DNA from: CAWGXG01 sp963826505
GTDB taxonomy: Bacteria; Chloroflexota; Anaerolineae; Aggregatilineales; Aggregatilineaceae
Direction of reading: 5' to 3'
DNA length: 64,000 nucleotides
Assembly: GCA_963826505.1 (NCBI GenBank)
Contig: CAWGXG010000010.1
Coordinates: 124,001-188,000, forward strand
Of the stretch, positions 33,495 through 43,900 are shown piece after piece. A model generated the notes under the pieces. It was not told where the DNA came from, searched no databases, and saw nothing but the letters and a program-made list of their open reading frames with translations. Position numbers and translations under genes: made by a program. Numbering within the stretch: position 1 is the stretch's first letter; the number at the start of each line of letters is the position of its first letter.

Positions 33495-35711
33495 ATGACC
33501 CATGTACCTACTTTGTTCAAACGGAAGGCCGCCGCGATCCTGATCGTCGTGCTGGCCGCCGCGCTGGTGGTACCGCTGGCCCTGGCAGGCACACCGCGAG
33601 GCGCCGCCGCACAGGCTGGCAGCGTGTTGCGCATCGGCTACCTGGGGATGCGCGGTTCTGAAACCGCCAACGGCGCACAGCTTGCCATCAATGAGATCAA
33701 TTCCATCGGCGGCGTGACGGCGGTCGATGGGACCGTCTACCGGCTGGAGCTGGTCCCGCTGAACGGGCCGGTCACGTTGGACACGCTGCCCACCGCGCTG
33801 AACACCCTCACGGACCAAGGCGTAACCGCCATACTCGGTCCTGACACCAACGCGCTGATCACGCGCGAAACGATCGACGCCATGACCACTCTGCGTTTGC
33901 CGATCCTGACGCCCGCCACGGGCGACGCGCTGACCGACATCGACCAGACGGATTTCATCTTCCGCACGCGTGCGCCCGAAGTGGTGATGAGCCGCGCCCT
34001 GGCCGCCTATCTGGCGCAGGACCTCGGCCTGGCGACCTTCGCCGCCGTGCAGACGGACGTCGAGTATACCGAGGCACTGATCGACTTCGAGACAGCACTG
34101 GGCAACCAGGATCGCACGCTGGCGACCAAAATCCAGATGACGGGCGGATCTTCGCTAATGGATCAGGTGCCCGACCTGCTGCAACTGAATCCCGACACGG
34201 TCGTGATGTGGGGCGGCTCGAAGGATGCGGCTGACCTGCTCGGCGCGCTGCGGGACGGCGGCTGGGACGGCGTCTTCGCCTATCGCAAGGCGGGCGAAGC
34301 CGTGCGCAGCGGCTTGATCCCGACTTCTCTCGCCAACGGCGTGATCGGGTTCGATTCGTGGTCGTTCGGCGATCCGTCGGACGCGTCGCGGATTTTCCTG
34401 CGCGAGTACGTCGTCAACTTCGGGCGGGTCCCCGGCCCGCTGGCCGTGGCCGCCTACGACGCGGTGTGGTTCCTGCGCTTCGCGATCATGGAGCGCGGCG
34501 CATCCCCCGCCGAACTGCAAGCCGGATTAATCGGGGCCAGTCCGCGTACCCTGGTCCAGGGCGTGCTGCACCCGATTGACTTTCTCAACGGCGATCTGGC
34601 GCGGCTGGCCGAAGTCTACCAGCTTGGGCCGCACGGCGGGCCGACCGTCGTCGCGCGCTTTGACGACACGCGCCGTCTGCGTCTGGACGAGGCGGGCGGA
34701 CCGGTCGCCACGCCTGAGCCAGCCCAGCCCACGCAGCCGGCTGTAACCGCCGCGCCGACCGCGACCTTAGAAGGCACCTGGGTGCAGGTCACGGTCAACA
34801 CGCTCAACGTGCGTAACGGCCCCGGCGCTTATTACGATAAGATCGGGACGATCAAGCTCGGCGATCTCAGCCGCGTGTTGGGTGTCTCGCCCGACTACGC
34901 CTGGGCTGCCATCGACTTTAACGGCTCGGTGGGCTGGGTCGCGGTGGAATACGTGACGATCCTGGGCGACCTGACCACGATCACCGTCATCCAACCGCCC
35001 GCGACGCCGACTACCGTCCCCACGCCGACGATCACGATCTCGCCCAATCCGGACATTGTGATCGATACGGTCGTGCTCAGCCCAACGCAGCCTGTCCCCG
35101 GCAAGCCGTTCTCGGCCACGGTGATGGTGCGCAACGCGGGATCGGGCGCGGCAGGTCGCTTCGCCGTGGCGGCGACGTGGCTGCCCGGTGATGCTTACTC
35201 CGCGACGTTCGTGGATGGGCTGGCGGGCGGTCAGACGATCCAGGTCCAGTTGAGCGCGACGATCAGCGGCACGGGCGTCTACAACGTGGCGGTGGTGGCC
35301 GATCTCAACAACGAAGTGGCCGAAGCGGATGAAGGCAACAACAACTACACCGTCACCTACCGGGCCGATTACCCCCTGTTCGCCAACCAGTCGGGCTTGC
35401 AGCTCAACGTCGGCACGGATTGGGACTTGTTCGGCGGAACGCCGGATGTCAATTGGGACGGCTACACGCTGTGGACGCGTAACGGCTCCACCATCGCGTT
35501 GATCCAGGGCATCCCCTACGACAACGTCACCTATGACCAGTTGGGGTCGCTGCCCTATGACTCGGTTGGCGCCGGGCCGGACAAAGTCACGACGGGCGCG
35601 GTGCTCGGCATGATCACAGCCGAGGGCAAGCGCGCTGTGCTGCGCGTGGATAACCTGCAAGGCGGCGGCCCGATCTGGCTAAGCTACCGCGTGTACAACG
35701 ACACGCCGTAG
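33495..35711 (+). CDS. Periplasmic-binding-protein/SH3b/CARDB fusion, secreted
   Basis: 738 aa. A signal peptide (residues 1-35) precedes a type I periplasmic-binding fold (about 45-390) of the Leu/Ile/Val-binding kind: RIGYLGMRGSETANGAQLAINEI, AILGPDTNALITRETID and DTVVMWGGSKDAADLL. After a Pro/Thr linker come an SH3b domain (about 430-500, VNTLNVRNGPGAYYDKIGTI) and a CARDB-like beta sandwich (about 520-625, VVLSPTQPVPGKPFSATVMVRN), then a final beta domain. No ABC permease or ATPase gene is adjacent, so it is more likely a surface sensor or adhesion protein than a transporter subunit. ATG 33495 has AGGAGG eight bases upstream. Confidence 0.85.
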   Translation: MTHVPTLFKRKAAAILIVVLAAALVVPLALAGTPRGAAAQAGSVLRIGYLGMRGSETANGAQLAINEINSIGGVTAVDGTVYRLELVPLNGPVTLDTLPTALNTLTDQGVTAILGPDTNALITRETIDAMTTLRLPILTPATGDALTDIDQTDFIFRTRAPEVVMSRALAAYLAQDLGLATFAAVQTDVEYTEALIDFETALGNQDRTLATKIQMTGGSSLMDQVPDLLQLNPDTVVMWGGSKDAADLLGALRDGGWDGVFAYRKAGEAVRSGLIPTSLANGVIGFDSWSFGDPSDASRIFLREYVVNFGRVPGPLAVAAYDAVWFLRFAIMERGASPAELQAGLIGASPRTLVQGVLHPIDFLNGDLARLAEVYQLGPHGGPTVVARFDDTRRLRLDEAGGPVATPEPAQPTQPAVTAAPTATLEGTWVQVTVNTLNVRNGPGAYYDKIGTIKLGDLSRVLGVSPDYAWAAIDFNGSVGWVAVEYVTILGDLTTITVIQPPATPTTVPTPTITISPNPDIVIDTVVLSPTQPVPGKPFSATVMVRNAGSGAAGRFAVAATWLPGDAYSATFVDGLAGGQTIQVQLSATISGTGVYNVAVVADLNNEVAEADEGNNNYTVTYRADYPLFANQSGLQLNVGTDWDLFGGTPDVNWDGYTLWTRNGSTIALIQGIPYDNVTYDQLGSLPYDSVGAGPDKVTTGAVLGMITAEGKRAVLRVDNLQGGGPIWLSYRVYNDTP

Positions 35712-35714
35712 GGA

Positions 35715-35760
35715 AGTCAGCCCTCATCCCCCACGTGGTGGAGGAAGGGAGGGGAGTCAG
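35715..35760. repeat. Intergenic palindromic repeat, degenerate copy C
   Basis: CCCTCATCCCCCAC GTG GTGGAGGAAGGGAGGGG forms an imperfect palindrome flanked by direct AGTCAGCC copies. Composition and intergenic position match copies A and B. The gap 35712-36000 also holds a second G/C hairpin near 35788-35820 without a T tract. Confidence 0.4.
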
Positions 35761-36000
35761 CCGCGCGCCCATATCTGAAATTCAACGCCCCTCGTCGAGC
35801 AGATCGGCGGGGGGCGTGTGTGTCTGCGGAAAGGTAAAACGCGATTGATCTTGTATTATCTAATCGGGAAGACACAAAAATGATGTGACGCTGTTCGATT
35901 CCCGTTTGGCTAAATCGTGCATTTGGCTGTGCTTACTCTGGTCAACGGGAATGCCCAGATCATCTCTGAGCTGAACCCATCATTCTGAAAAGGAACTGAC

Positions 36001-36384
36001 ATGGCGACCACAAACAAACGACTGGTTATCCTCATCGCAGGTCCATACCGCGGCGGCACCCATGACGATCCGCGCAAGATGTCGGAAAATCTCGCACGCC
36101 TTGAAGCAGCCTCGTATCCCATTTTTGCGGCGGGACATATTCCAATGATTGGGGAATGGGTCGCAATCCCGGTGTGGAAATCAGCCGGAGGCAAAACCGT
36201 AGGGGATGCTCTGTACGATGAAATATTCTACCCGACGGCACACAGGTTACTCGAACGATGTGACGCGGTTTTGCGCCTGGAAGGCGAATCAAAAGGTGCG
36301 GATAATGATGTTCGTATAGCGAAGGACCGCGGTCTTCCGGTGTTCTTCAGTGTCGACGAGATCCCAGAATACAGCCCACAGTGA
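36001..36384 (+). CDS. DUF4406 / nucleoside 2-deoxyribosyltransferase-like protein
   Basis: 127 aa. LIAGPYRGG at the start, NLARLEAASYPIFAAGHIPMIGEW and CDAVLRLEGESKGADNDVRIAKDRGLPVF near the end are the hallmarks of the nucleoside 2-deoxyribosyltransferase-like (DUF4406) fold. Activity could be N-glycosidic transfer or hydrolysis on nucleotides, but the substrate is unknown. AAAAGGA lies upstream of ATG. The gene is visibly A/T-richer than its neighbours, which may point to recent acquisition. Confidence 0.8.
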   Translation: MATTNKRLVILIAGPYRGGTHDDPRKMSENLARLEAASYPIFAAGHIPMIGEWVAIPVWKSAGGKTVGDALYDEIFYPTAHRLLERCDAVLRLEGESKGADNDVRIAKDRGLPVFFSVDEIPEYSPQ

Positions 36385-36393
36385 GGGTATGCC

Positions 36394-36759
36394 ATGCTCG
36401 CCGATAGCGATCGAGGTCACAATATGACGCGAAGAAGCAGGCTCGTCGCGGGCCTGGCGCTGGTGTTGGGCGCACTGCTCGGTTATCTCGATCTCCACAG
36501 CACTGAAGTTCTGCTGCCGATGCTCAGTTTGCTGAGTTTCTCGTTTGTGCTGGGGTTCCTCCAACCCAAGACAGCCTGGCTGTGGGGCATCATCATGGGA
36601 CTCAGCCTGCCGGCCACATACGGCGTGGCTTCGGCTGTCCACTATACGGCAGCCGATGCCCCTGGTCGCCCGATCACACTCGTCGTGTTGGTGGTTCCGG
36701 CGTTAGTCGCTGCGTATGTGGGTGCGCTGGCCCACAGGATGAACGCGTCAGCAGACTGA
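36394..36759 (+). CDS. Small membrane protein, about four helices
   Basis: 121 aa from ATG 36394 (GAGG upstream) or 111 aa from ATG 36424 (also GAGG upstream, and a more typical MTRRSRL start). Hydrophobic helices follow at about 17-33, 40-57, 63-80 and 95-112. No family recognised. It lies nine bases after the DUF4406 gene and is convergent with the thiolase gene, 12 bases away. Confidence 0.65.
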   Translation: MLADSDRGHNMTRRSRLVAGLALVLGALLGYLDLHSTEVLLPMLSLLSFSFVLGFLQPKTAWLWGIIMGLSLPATYGVASAVHYTAADAPGRPITLVVLVVPALVAAYVGALAHRMNASAD

Positions 36760-36771
36760 ACGCCCACACCC

Positions 36772-37950
36772 CTACACCCGCTCGAAGATGCCTGCCGCGC
36801 CCTGCCCGCCGCCGATGCACATCGTCACCATACCATAGCGCGCCTTGCGCCGCCGCAGCTCGTGCACCAGTTGGACGGTCAGCTTCGCGCCCGTGCAGCC
36901 CAGCGGATGCCCCAGCGCGATCGCGCCGCCGTTGACATTGACCACGTCGGGATTCAGGCCCAACGCGCCGATCACCGCCAGCGATTGCGCCGCGAACGCT
37001 TCGTTCAACTCGATGACGTCGAGTTCGACCAGCGTCATGCCGGTGCGCTTCAGCACGCGTGGCACGGCTTCAACCGGTCCGATACCCATGATCGCGGGAG
37101 GCACACCCGCCGCGTTGAAGCCCACAAACCGCGCCAGCGGCGTCAGGCCCAGGCGCGCGGCGGTAGCGGCTTCCATCACGATCACGCCCGCCGCGCCGTC
37201 GCTGAGCGGGCTGGAATTACCCGGCGTGACCGATCCGCCCTGTTTGAACACGGGCTTGAGCTTCGCCAGCGCTTCGAGCGTCGTGTCGCGGCGCAGGTGC
37301 TCGTCCGTGTCGAAAACGATCTGCTCCGCGCAGCGCTGCCCCTCGACCAACGTCACCTGCTCGAACGTCACCGGGACGATCTCCTCGCGGAATTTCCCGG
37401 CATCGGTCGCGGCAGCAGCCTTCATATGGCTGGCGTAGGCGAAAGCGTCCTGATCTTCGCGCCCGATGCCGTACATCTCCGCCACGCGCTCCGCCGTCAG
37501 ACCCATACCCATGTAGATATCCGGCTGGGCGTGCGTGGCAGCGAGATCGGGACTGAGCCGGAAGCCGGTCATCGGAACGAGCGACATACTCTCCACCCCG
37601 CCCGCGATGATCACGTCCGCGCCGTTGGCGAGGATGCGCTCGGCGGCAGTGGCGATGGTCTGCAGACCGCTCGCGCAGAAGCGATTGACCGTCTGCGCGG
37701 GGACGCTCTCCGGCAGCCCGGCTTGCAGCCCGACTGCTCGCGCCAGGTTCAGCCCCTGGGGACCTTCGGGCATGGCGCAGCCCAGGATCACATCGTCGAT
37801 TTGTGCCGGATCGAGCCGATCCTGGGTCTGACGCAGCAGATCGTGGATGACCGCCACAGCCAGGTCTTCGGGACGCGTCGCGCGCGTCGTCCCTTTTTTG
37901 GCGCGGCCCACCGCGGTGCGACTCATGGCGACCACTACGGCTTCTCTCAT
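36772..37950 (-). CDS. Thiolase (acetyl-CoA acyltransferase, FadA-type)
   Basis: 392 aa, catalyses the thiolytic last step of beta-oxidation. The nucleophilic Cys is in VNRFCASGLQT. The C-terminal catalytic motifs are GGAIALGHPLGCTGAK (His) and MCIGGGQGAAGIF (second Cys). ELNEAFAAQSLAV is also present. ATG 37950 has a near-perfect GAGGAGG seven bases upstream, while the longer frame overlaps the kinase stop. It is 25 bases downstream of the giant kinase and belongs to the same reverse-strand cluster as the hydroxyacyl-CoA dehydrogenase. Confidence 0.94.
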   Translation of the reverse strand: MREAVVVAMSRTAVGRAKKGTTRATRPEDLAVAVIHDLLRQTQDRLDPAQIDDVILGCAMPEGPQGLNLARAVGLQAGLPESVPAQTVNRFCASGLQTIATAAERILANGADVIIAGGVESMSLVPMTGFRLSPDLAATHAQPDIYMGMGLTAERVAEMYGIGREDQDAFAYASHMKAAAATDAGKFREEIVPVTFEQVTLVEGQRCAEQIVFDTDEHLRRDTTLEALAKLKPVFKQGGSVTPGNSSPLSDGAAGVIVMEAATAARLGLTPLARFVGFNAAGVPPAIMGIGPVEAVPRVLKRTGMTLVELDVIELNEAFAAQSLAVIGALGLNPDVVNVNGGAIALGHPLGCTGAKLTVQLVHELRRRKARYGMVTMCIGGGQGAAGIFERV

Positions 37951-37975
37951 GACGACCTCCTCACCCGTGCCGGTC

Positions 37976-40900
37976 TCAGTCCCCGGCCAGATCCAGCGTG
38001 ACGGTAAACGTGCTGCCCACCCCGACTGCGCTCTCGACGTGAATATCTCCATCGTGCATTCGGACGATCTCACGCGCGATGGTCAGGCCCAGCCCGGTAC
38101 CCGTGGAAACTTCCTCGTTGGCGCGGAAAAACGGCTCGAACACCTGCGCCATCATCTCGGCGCTGATGCCGATCCCCGAATCACGCACGTGCATTACGGC
38201 GCGCTGCCGGTCCGGGTCAGGATCGGGCAGCAGCTCGACCACCACCTCACCGCCCGCCGGCGTGTAGTTGATCGCGTTGTTGATCAGGTTGGTGATCACC
38301 TGCATCATGCGTTGCGGATCGACCGAGACACGCAGCGGAGTCGGATCCAGCCGGGCAGATAGTTCAATGCCTTTGCGATCGGCTTCGGCCTTCTGGACGC
38401 TCACTACGTCGTCGACCAGATCTTGCAGCACGATCGCGCGCGGACGCAGCTCGATCACGCCGCGCTCGAAGCGCGACACGTCGAGTAGATTCTCGACCAG
38501 ATCGCTCATGTTATTGGCGACGCGATCCAGAATCTGGAGATGCTGCCCGAAGCGATCCGGCTGGTGTTTGAGCAGGTAGAGCCGCGTCTTGATGTTGGCC
38601 AACGGCGTGCGCAGCTCGTGCGATGCGCTGGCGATGAAGCGATCCTTCTGGGCTTGCAGCTCTTTTTCCTGGCTGATATCGCGGATCACCGTCACCGCGC
38701 CGACGATCGCGCCTTCCACGTTGCGCACCTGGCTGGCAATCAACGCCGCCTCGAACTCGGTGCCGTCTTTACGCCGCAGCCGAAGTTCACCATGCCACAG
38801 TCCTTTGTACTCGATCTCGTCGTAAATGGTACGGGTCAGCGCGTGGAAATCCGTCTCCGAGTACAGCGAGCTGCGCAGCAGATCGAGATAGCCCGTGTAT
38901 TCGTCGGGCGTGTAGCCTGTCAGGTCTGTGAGCGCCTGGTTAATGAATTTCGTTTCAAGCTTTTCGTCGTAGATCACACCCTCCCCGATGTAGTCGAGGA
39001 TGGCTTGCAGTTGAGCGCGGCGCTGTTCAAGCTCGAGCGTGCGCTCTTCGACACGCTGTTCCAACTCAGACGCGTAGCGCTGCACGTCGGCGAAAAGCTG
39101 CGCGTTTCGAATGGCAACCGAGGCTTGATCCGCGAACGCGCGCAGCCGTTCGGCATGGGCGCCAGAGAAGAAGCCGCGCGTGGCGCTGTTGAGCGTGATA
39201 AACCCGATGATGCGATCATCCAGCCGGATGGGTGCCCCCGCGAACGATCGAATCCAGACCGTTTCGGGGATTTCAAGCCAGCCCTCATACGCCTGTGTAT
39301 CCTCAATCGCCAGGGAATCGCCGCTTTCGGCCATCCAACGCAGGTTGGGCGTCTGCTCGATCTCCAATGACAGGTTTTGCAGAAAGTGATTGGACGCCGT
39401 GTCGAAGGCCAGCGGATAACTGCGCGCGACGTGCGCGGTCCCCTCGTCGACCAGCATCAAGGTGGCCGTTTCATACGGAGCCACGCGTCCCACGTTCGCC
39501 ATGATGCGATCCAGCACGATATTGAAATCCAGCGTGCTGTTGACAGCGGCGGCGCTGTCGCGCAGAGCTTCTGACAGAGTGCGCTGGTCGCGCTCCGCGG
39601 TGAACAGCTCGGCGTTGCGCAGGGCGATCGCGGCCTGATCGGCGAAGGCTTGCAGCCGTTCCGCGTGAGTCTGGTTGAAGGTGCCGGGCGCGGCGCTGTC
39701 CAGGTGCAAAATCCCGATCACGCGGCCTTCCACCCGGATCGGCGCTTTGACCGTCGACAGAATCCAGCGTTCTTCCGGCAGGTTGAGCCATGCCGAATCG
39801 AGGCGCGTATCCGGGATGGCGAACGGCCGCCCGGTGGCGATCATCGGCTGCCAGACAGGGATCTCGTCCACGACAAAGCGCAGATCGCGCACCCATTGAT
39901 CGACCCCATGCGCCTTATAACCGTGGCCGCGTACCACACGCGCCACACCGTCTGTAATCATCATGATGTTGGCCGCGTCGTGCGGGACCACACGCGTGAT
40001 GCTGTCCAAAATGTGATCCAACACGCTGTCGAAATCGAGCGCGCTGTTGATCGCGGCAGCGCTGTCGCGCAGCGCATCTGACAGGGCGCGCTGCTCGCGT
40101 TCGGACGCCAGGAGCTGCGCATTTTGGATCGCGATCACCGCCTGGGCGGCGTACGCGCGCAGCGGATCGGCCTGGGCCGCCCCAAAAGCGAGCGGGGTCG
40201 CGCTGTCCAGCATAAGGAACCCTAGCACCTTGGTTTCGAACATCAGCGGGACCGTGACATGCGAGCGAATCCACCCGGTTTCAGGCAGCGTCACCCAGTC
40301 GGGCGCGTTGGCGGTGTCCGAGGTGATGACTGGCAGCGTAGTCTTCACCGCCAGCCGCATATCGGGTGTGGAGTTGATCGGGATCGACAGGGTCATGATC
40401 CAGTCGGACAACTCGTAACGTTCAAAGCCGTGCTGCCCGACGACGCGCGCACTGCCGTCTTCCTCCGCAAACATCAACGCGGCTGCATCGCACGGGACGA
40501 CACGCTCGACATTGCTCAGGATGTGCTCGACGACCGCGTCGAAATCCAGCGTGCGGTTGATCGCCGCCGCCGTGTTGTGCAGCGCTTCGGCCAGCGTGCG
40601 CTGTCCACGCTCCGACGCGAACAACTGCGCGTTGTGGATGGCGATCCCAGCCTGATCGGCGAACGCTTGCAGCGTCTCCGCGTGGGCCATGGTGAACGCG
40701 CCTGGCGTGGCGCTGTCAAGATTGACGATCCCGATGATCTTTCCCTCGACGCGAATCGGGGCTTTGACGGTGGATCGCAGCCAGTCTGGAGCAATCGGCT
40801 GGTCGTCCACCTCGGACACCCAATCGGGTTCGTCAGTGATGTCGGCGAGGACCTGCGGCTCACCCGTCGCCAGCATATTTCGCCAATAGGCCACCGCCGT

Positions 40901-43900
40901 GATCGGGATGCGCAATCCCCTCACGGTGAACTGGGTACCGCGCTCGGCGTAACCGGTGCTGCGCGCCACGCGGATCACATCGCCCTCGATCAGCATGATA
41001 TTGCCCGCGTCATGCGGAATCACGCGCTTGGTGTTGTCGAGAATCCGGTCCAGCACCACGTCCGGATCGAGCGAGCGACTGATCGCGGCGGAGCTGTCGC
41101 GCAGCGCTTCGGCCAGCAGACGCTGCTCGCGCTCAGACTCGTACAGGTGCGATTTCGTGATGGCGACCGACGCCTGGCTGGCGATCGTCTGGGCGACTTC
41201 GCGCTCGGCGGCGCTAAAGTCGTGAATCTCCCTGAAATCGATCCCCATCGTGCCGATCACCTCGGTGCCCACGATCAGTGGAGCCAGAATCAATGAGCGC
41301 GTCCCACGCGCCGACAACACGTCGCGCACCGCCGTAAACAAGGGATCGGTCTGCACGTCGTGCGAGACGACAATGCCGCGCGTCTCGCGTACCAGCTCCG
41401 TGGACCGGTTATTCTTCAGGTCTAGCAGCACAGTGCCCGCCGGAGGCGCATCCGGGTGCGTGTCACACACCAACCGCCCCACGTCCTCCGACTCGAACAG
41501 CACCAATCCGGCGAACTGGCCGCCCAGAGCCTGCTGCATCTCAGTCAGCGCGATCTCGTAAATCTCCTGCCGGTTCAGGGTTTGAGCCAACCGGACCGAC
41601 ACCCGGTTGATCAGGGCCAGGCGGCGGGCCTGGTCCTGCAATTGGGCAGCGTGTTGCTGCTGGGCCATGAACAACTGGGCGTTACGAATCGCGCTGGCCG
41701 CCTGATACGCGAACGCTTGCAGGCGTTCGGCGTGAGCCGGGGTGAAGAAGCCCGTCTGCGTGCTGTAGACGTTCAGGAATCCGATCACCTGGTTGTCGCG
41801 CTGGATGGGCGCGCAGGCATACGAGTGGAGCCATTCTGTTTCGGGCAGCGGAATCCAGTCCGGATCGCGATCGGTGTCCGTGACGATCAGCGGATGGCCC
41901 TCATCGACCACGCGCGATAATAACCGGTTGTCCTCGATCGAGAAGTGAAGCTGGTGTATCCATTCTTCCAGGTCGCGCTGAGCATACCCGCTGCCGCGCA
42001 CCACGCGCGCCTCGCCGTCTTCGATCAGCATGATGTTGGCGGCTTCGTGCGGGACCACACGCCGGATGTGTTCCAGGATGGCATCCAGGACGCTCTCGAT
42101 ATCCAGCTTTTCCGTGATGGTGGCAGCGATGTCGCGCAGCGTCTCGGCAAACAAGCGCTGCTCGCGCTCACCGCTGAACAAGCGGGCATTCTGAATGGCG
42201 ATCGAGGCTTGATCCGCGAACGCTTTCAGGCGTTGAGCATGCGCTTCGTTGAAAAAGCCGGGCGTCTCACTGTCGAGATTAACCACACCGATCAGCCGTC
42301 CGCCCGACCGGATCGGGGCACCAATGTAGGATCGAATCCATTCTGTGCGCGGGTAAACCACCCATTCGGGCGCCGCCTGCGTATCGGGAATACACACCGT
42401 ACGCCCTTCGTCGCGCATACTCTTGTATTCGATCAGGCTTTCAACGGGGTAGCGAACTGTTTCGATGGCTTCTTCCAGCCCGCGCTCTTGGAAGCCCACG
42501 TGCCGCACGACATAGGCGACGTCGTCTTCAATCAGCATGACGCTGGCCGTATCGTGCGGGACGACGCGCTTGATATTATCCAGAATGCGGTCCATCACCA
42601 CGTCCGGATCGAGCGACTGGTTGAGCGCGGCGGCAGTATCGGCCAGGGCTTCCGCCAGCGTGCGTTGATCGCGTTCCGCGGCCAGCAGCCACGCGTTCTG
42701 CATCGCGGTCGCAGCCTGGTTGGCCAGCGTCGCAATCAGCGTCAGGTCGACCTCGTCGAACGCGTCTTCATCCTCGTCCTGCGCGATCAGCACGCCGATC
42801 ACTTGATTGCTGCTGATCAGCGGCACGTATAGCGCCGAGCGTGGATCGGGCTGGTCATCTTCGACCATCATATAGCGCGCGTTGGGCGGCAGAGGGGCCA
42901 CACGCGGCTGGCGCGTGCGGATCGTGTCGCTGACAGGACCATCCCCCAGCGGCAGCGGCGGGAAGCGCGCCGGTTCGACCGGCTCACCGCCGCTCACCGC
43001 ATAGCCACACCTTATCGTCGCGTCGGACTCGTCGTACAGCGCGACGAGGATATTGTTCACGCTGAGCAAACGCTGACCCACCTGCTCGACGAGCACGCGG
43101 TAAATAGCGTTGATGTCGAGCGTCGACGTCAGCGCCCGCCCGATCTCGTGCAGCACCAGAAGATCGCGGTTGCGCGCTTCGAGCCGGGCATTGAGCTGGC
43201 GAAGTTGTTCCTCCTGCTGTACGCGCGCAGTGATGTCGCGGCTGAACACAGTCGCGCCGGTGATGTCACCTTGTTCGGATACGATCGGGCTGAAGGAGAC
43301 TTCAATATCGCTGATCGCAAAACCCGGCAGGTCGTAGTGTTCGGTGATGACATGCTGCTCGCCGCGCAGAGCGCGATCGTAATAACCCTTCCAGGCGATC
43401 TGCTGCGGCTCCGGCAGGGTATCCAGGATGCGCGTCCCGGGTATCAGTTCGAAGCCAAACGCCTCCTGATAGCGCCGCTGGAAATTCGTGTTGATGGTGA
43501 TCACCGTATAATCGGTATCCACCGACCAGATAAAGTCCTGCGTGTTCTCGATCAGCGCGGACAGGTTGGCTTCCCCCTGGCGCAGCCGTTCCTCGGCCTG
43601 ACGGCGCTCGACACGCGTGCGCAGCGCCATCACCCCATACGTCAGATCGCCGGCCAACTCTTCGAGCAGCGCCACTTCTTCAGGATCGAAGGACTGCGTC
43701 CCAGCGGAAAACACGGTCAGCACGCCGAGCGTGTGGCCGTCGGCCACCAGCGGCAGCGCGATCATCGCCCGGTAGCCGCGCTGGATAGCGTCATTGCGCC
43801 AGGAGGCGACGGACGGATCGGTCACGATGTCGCCCACGATCTGCGTCGCGCTGCGCTCGTAGGCGACGCACGACGGGCCCTGCGACAGACTGGAACGCCG

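Noticed and set aside
33104..33661. 185-codon frame in the gap before the binding-protein gene
   Set aside because: Out of frame with the real gene at 33495, composition unlike coding sequence here, no ribosome binding site.
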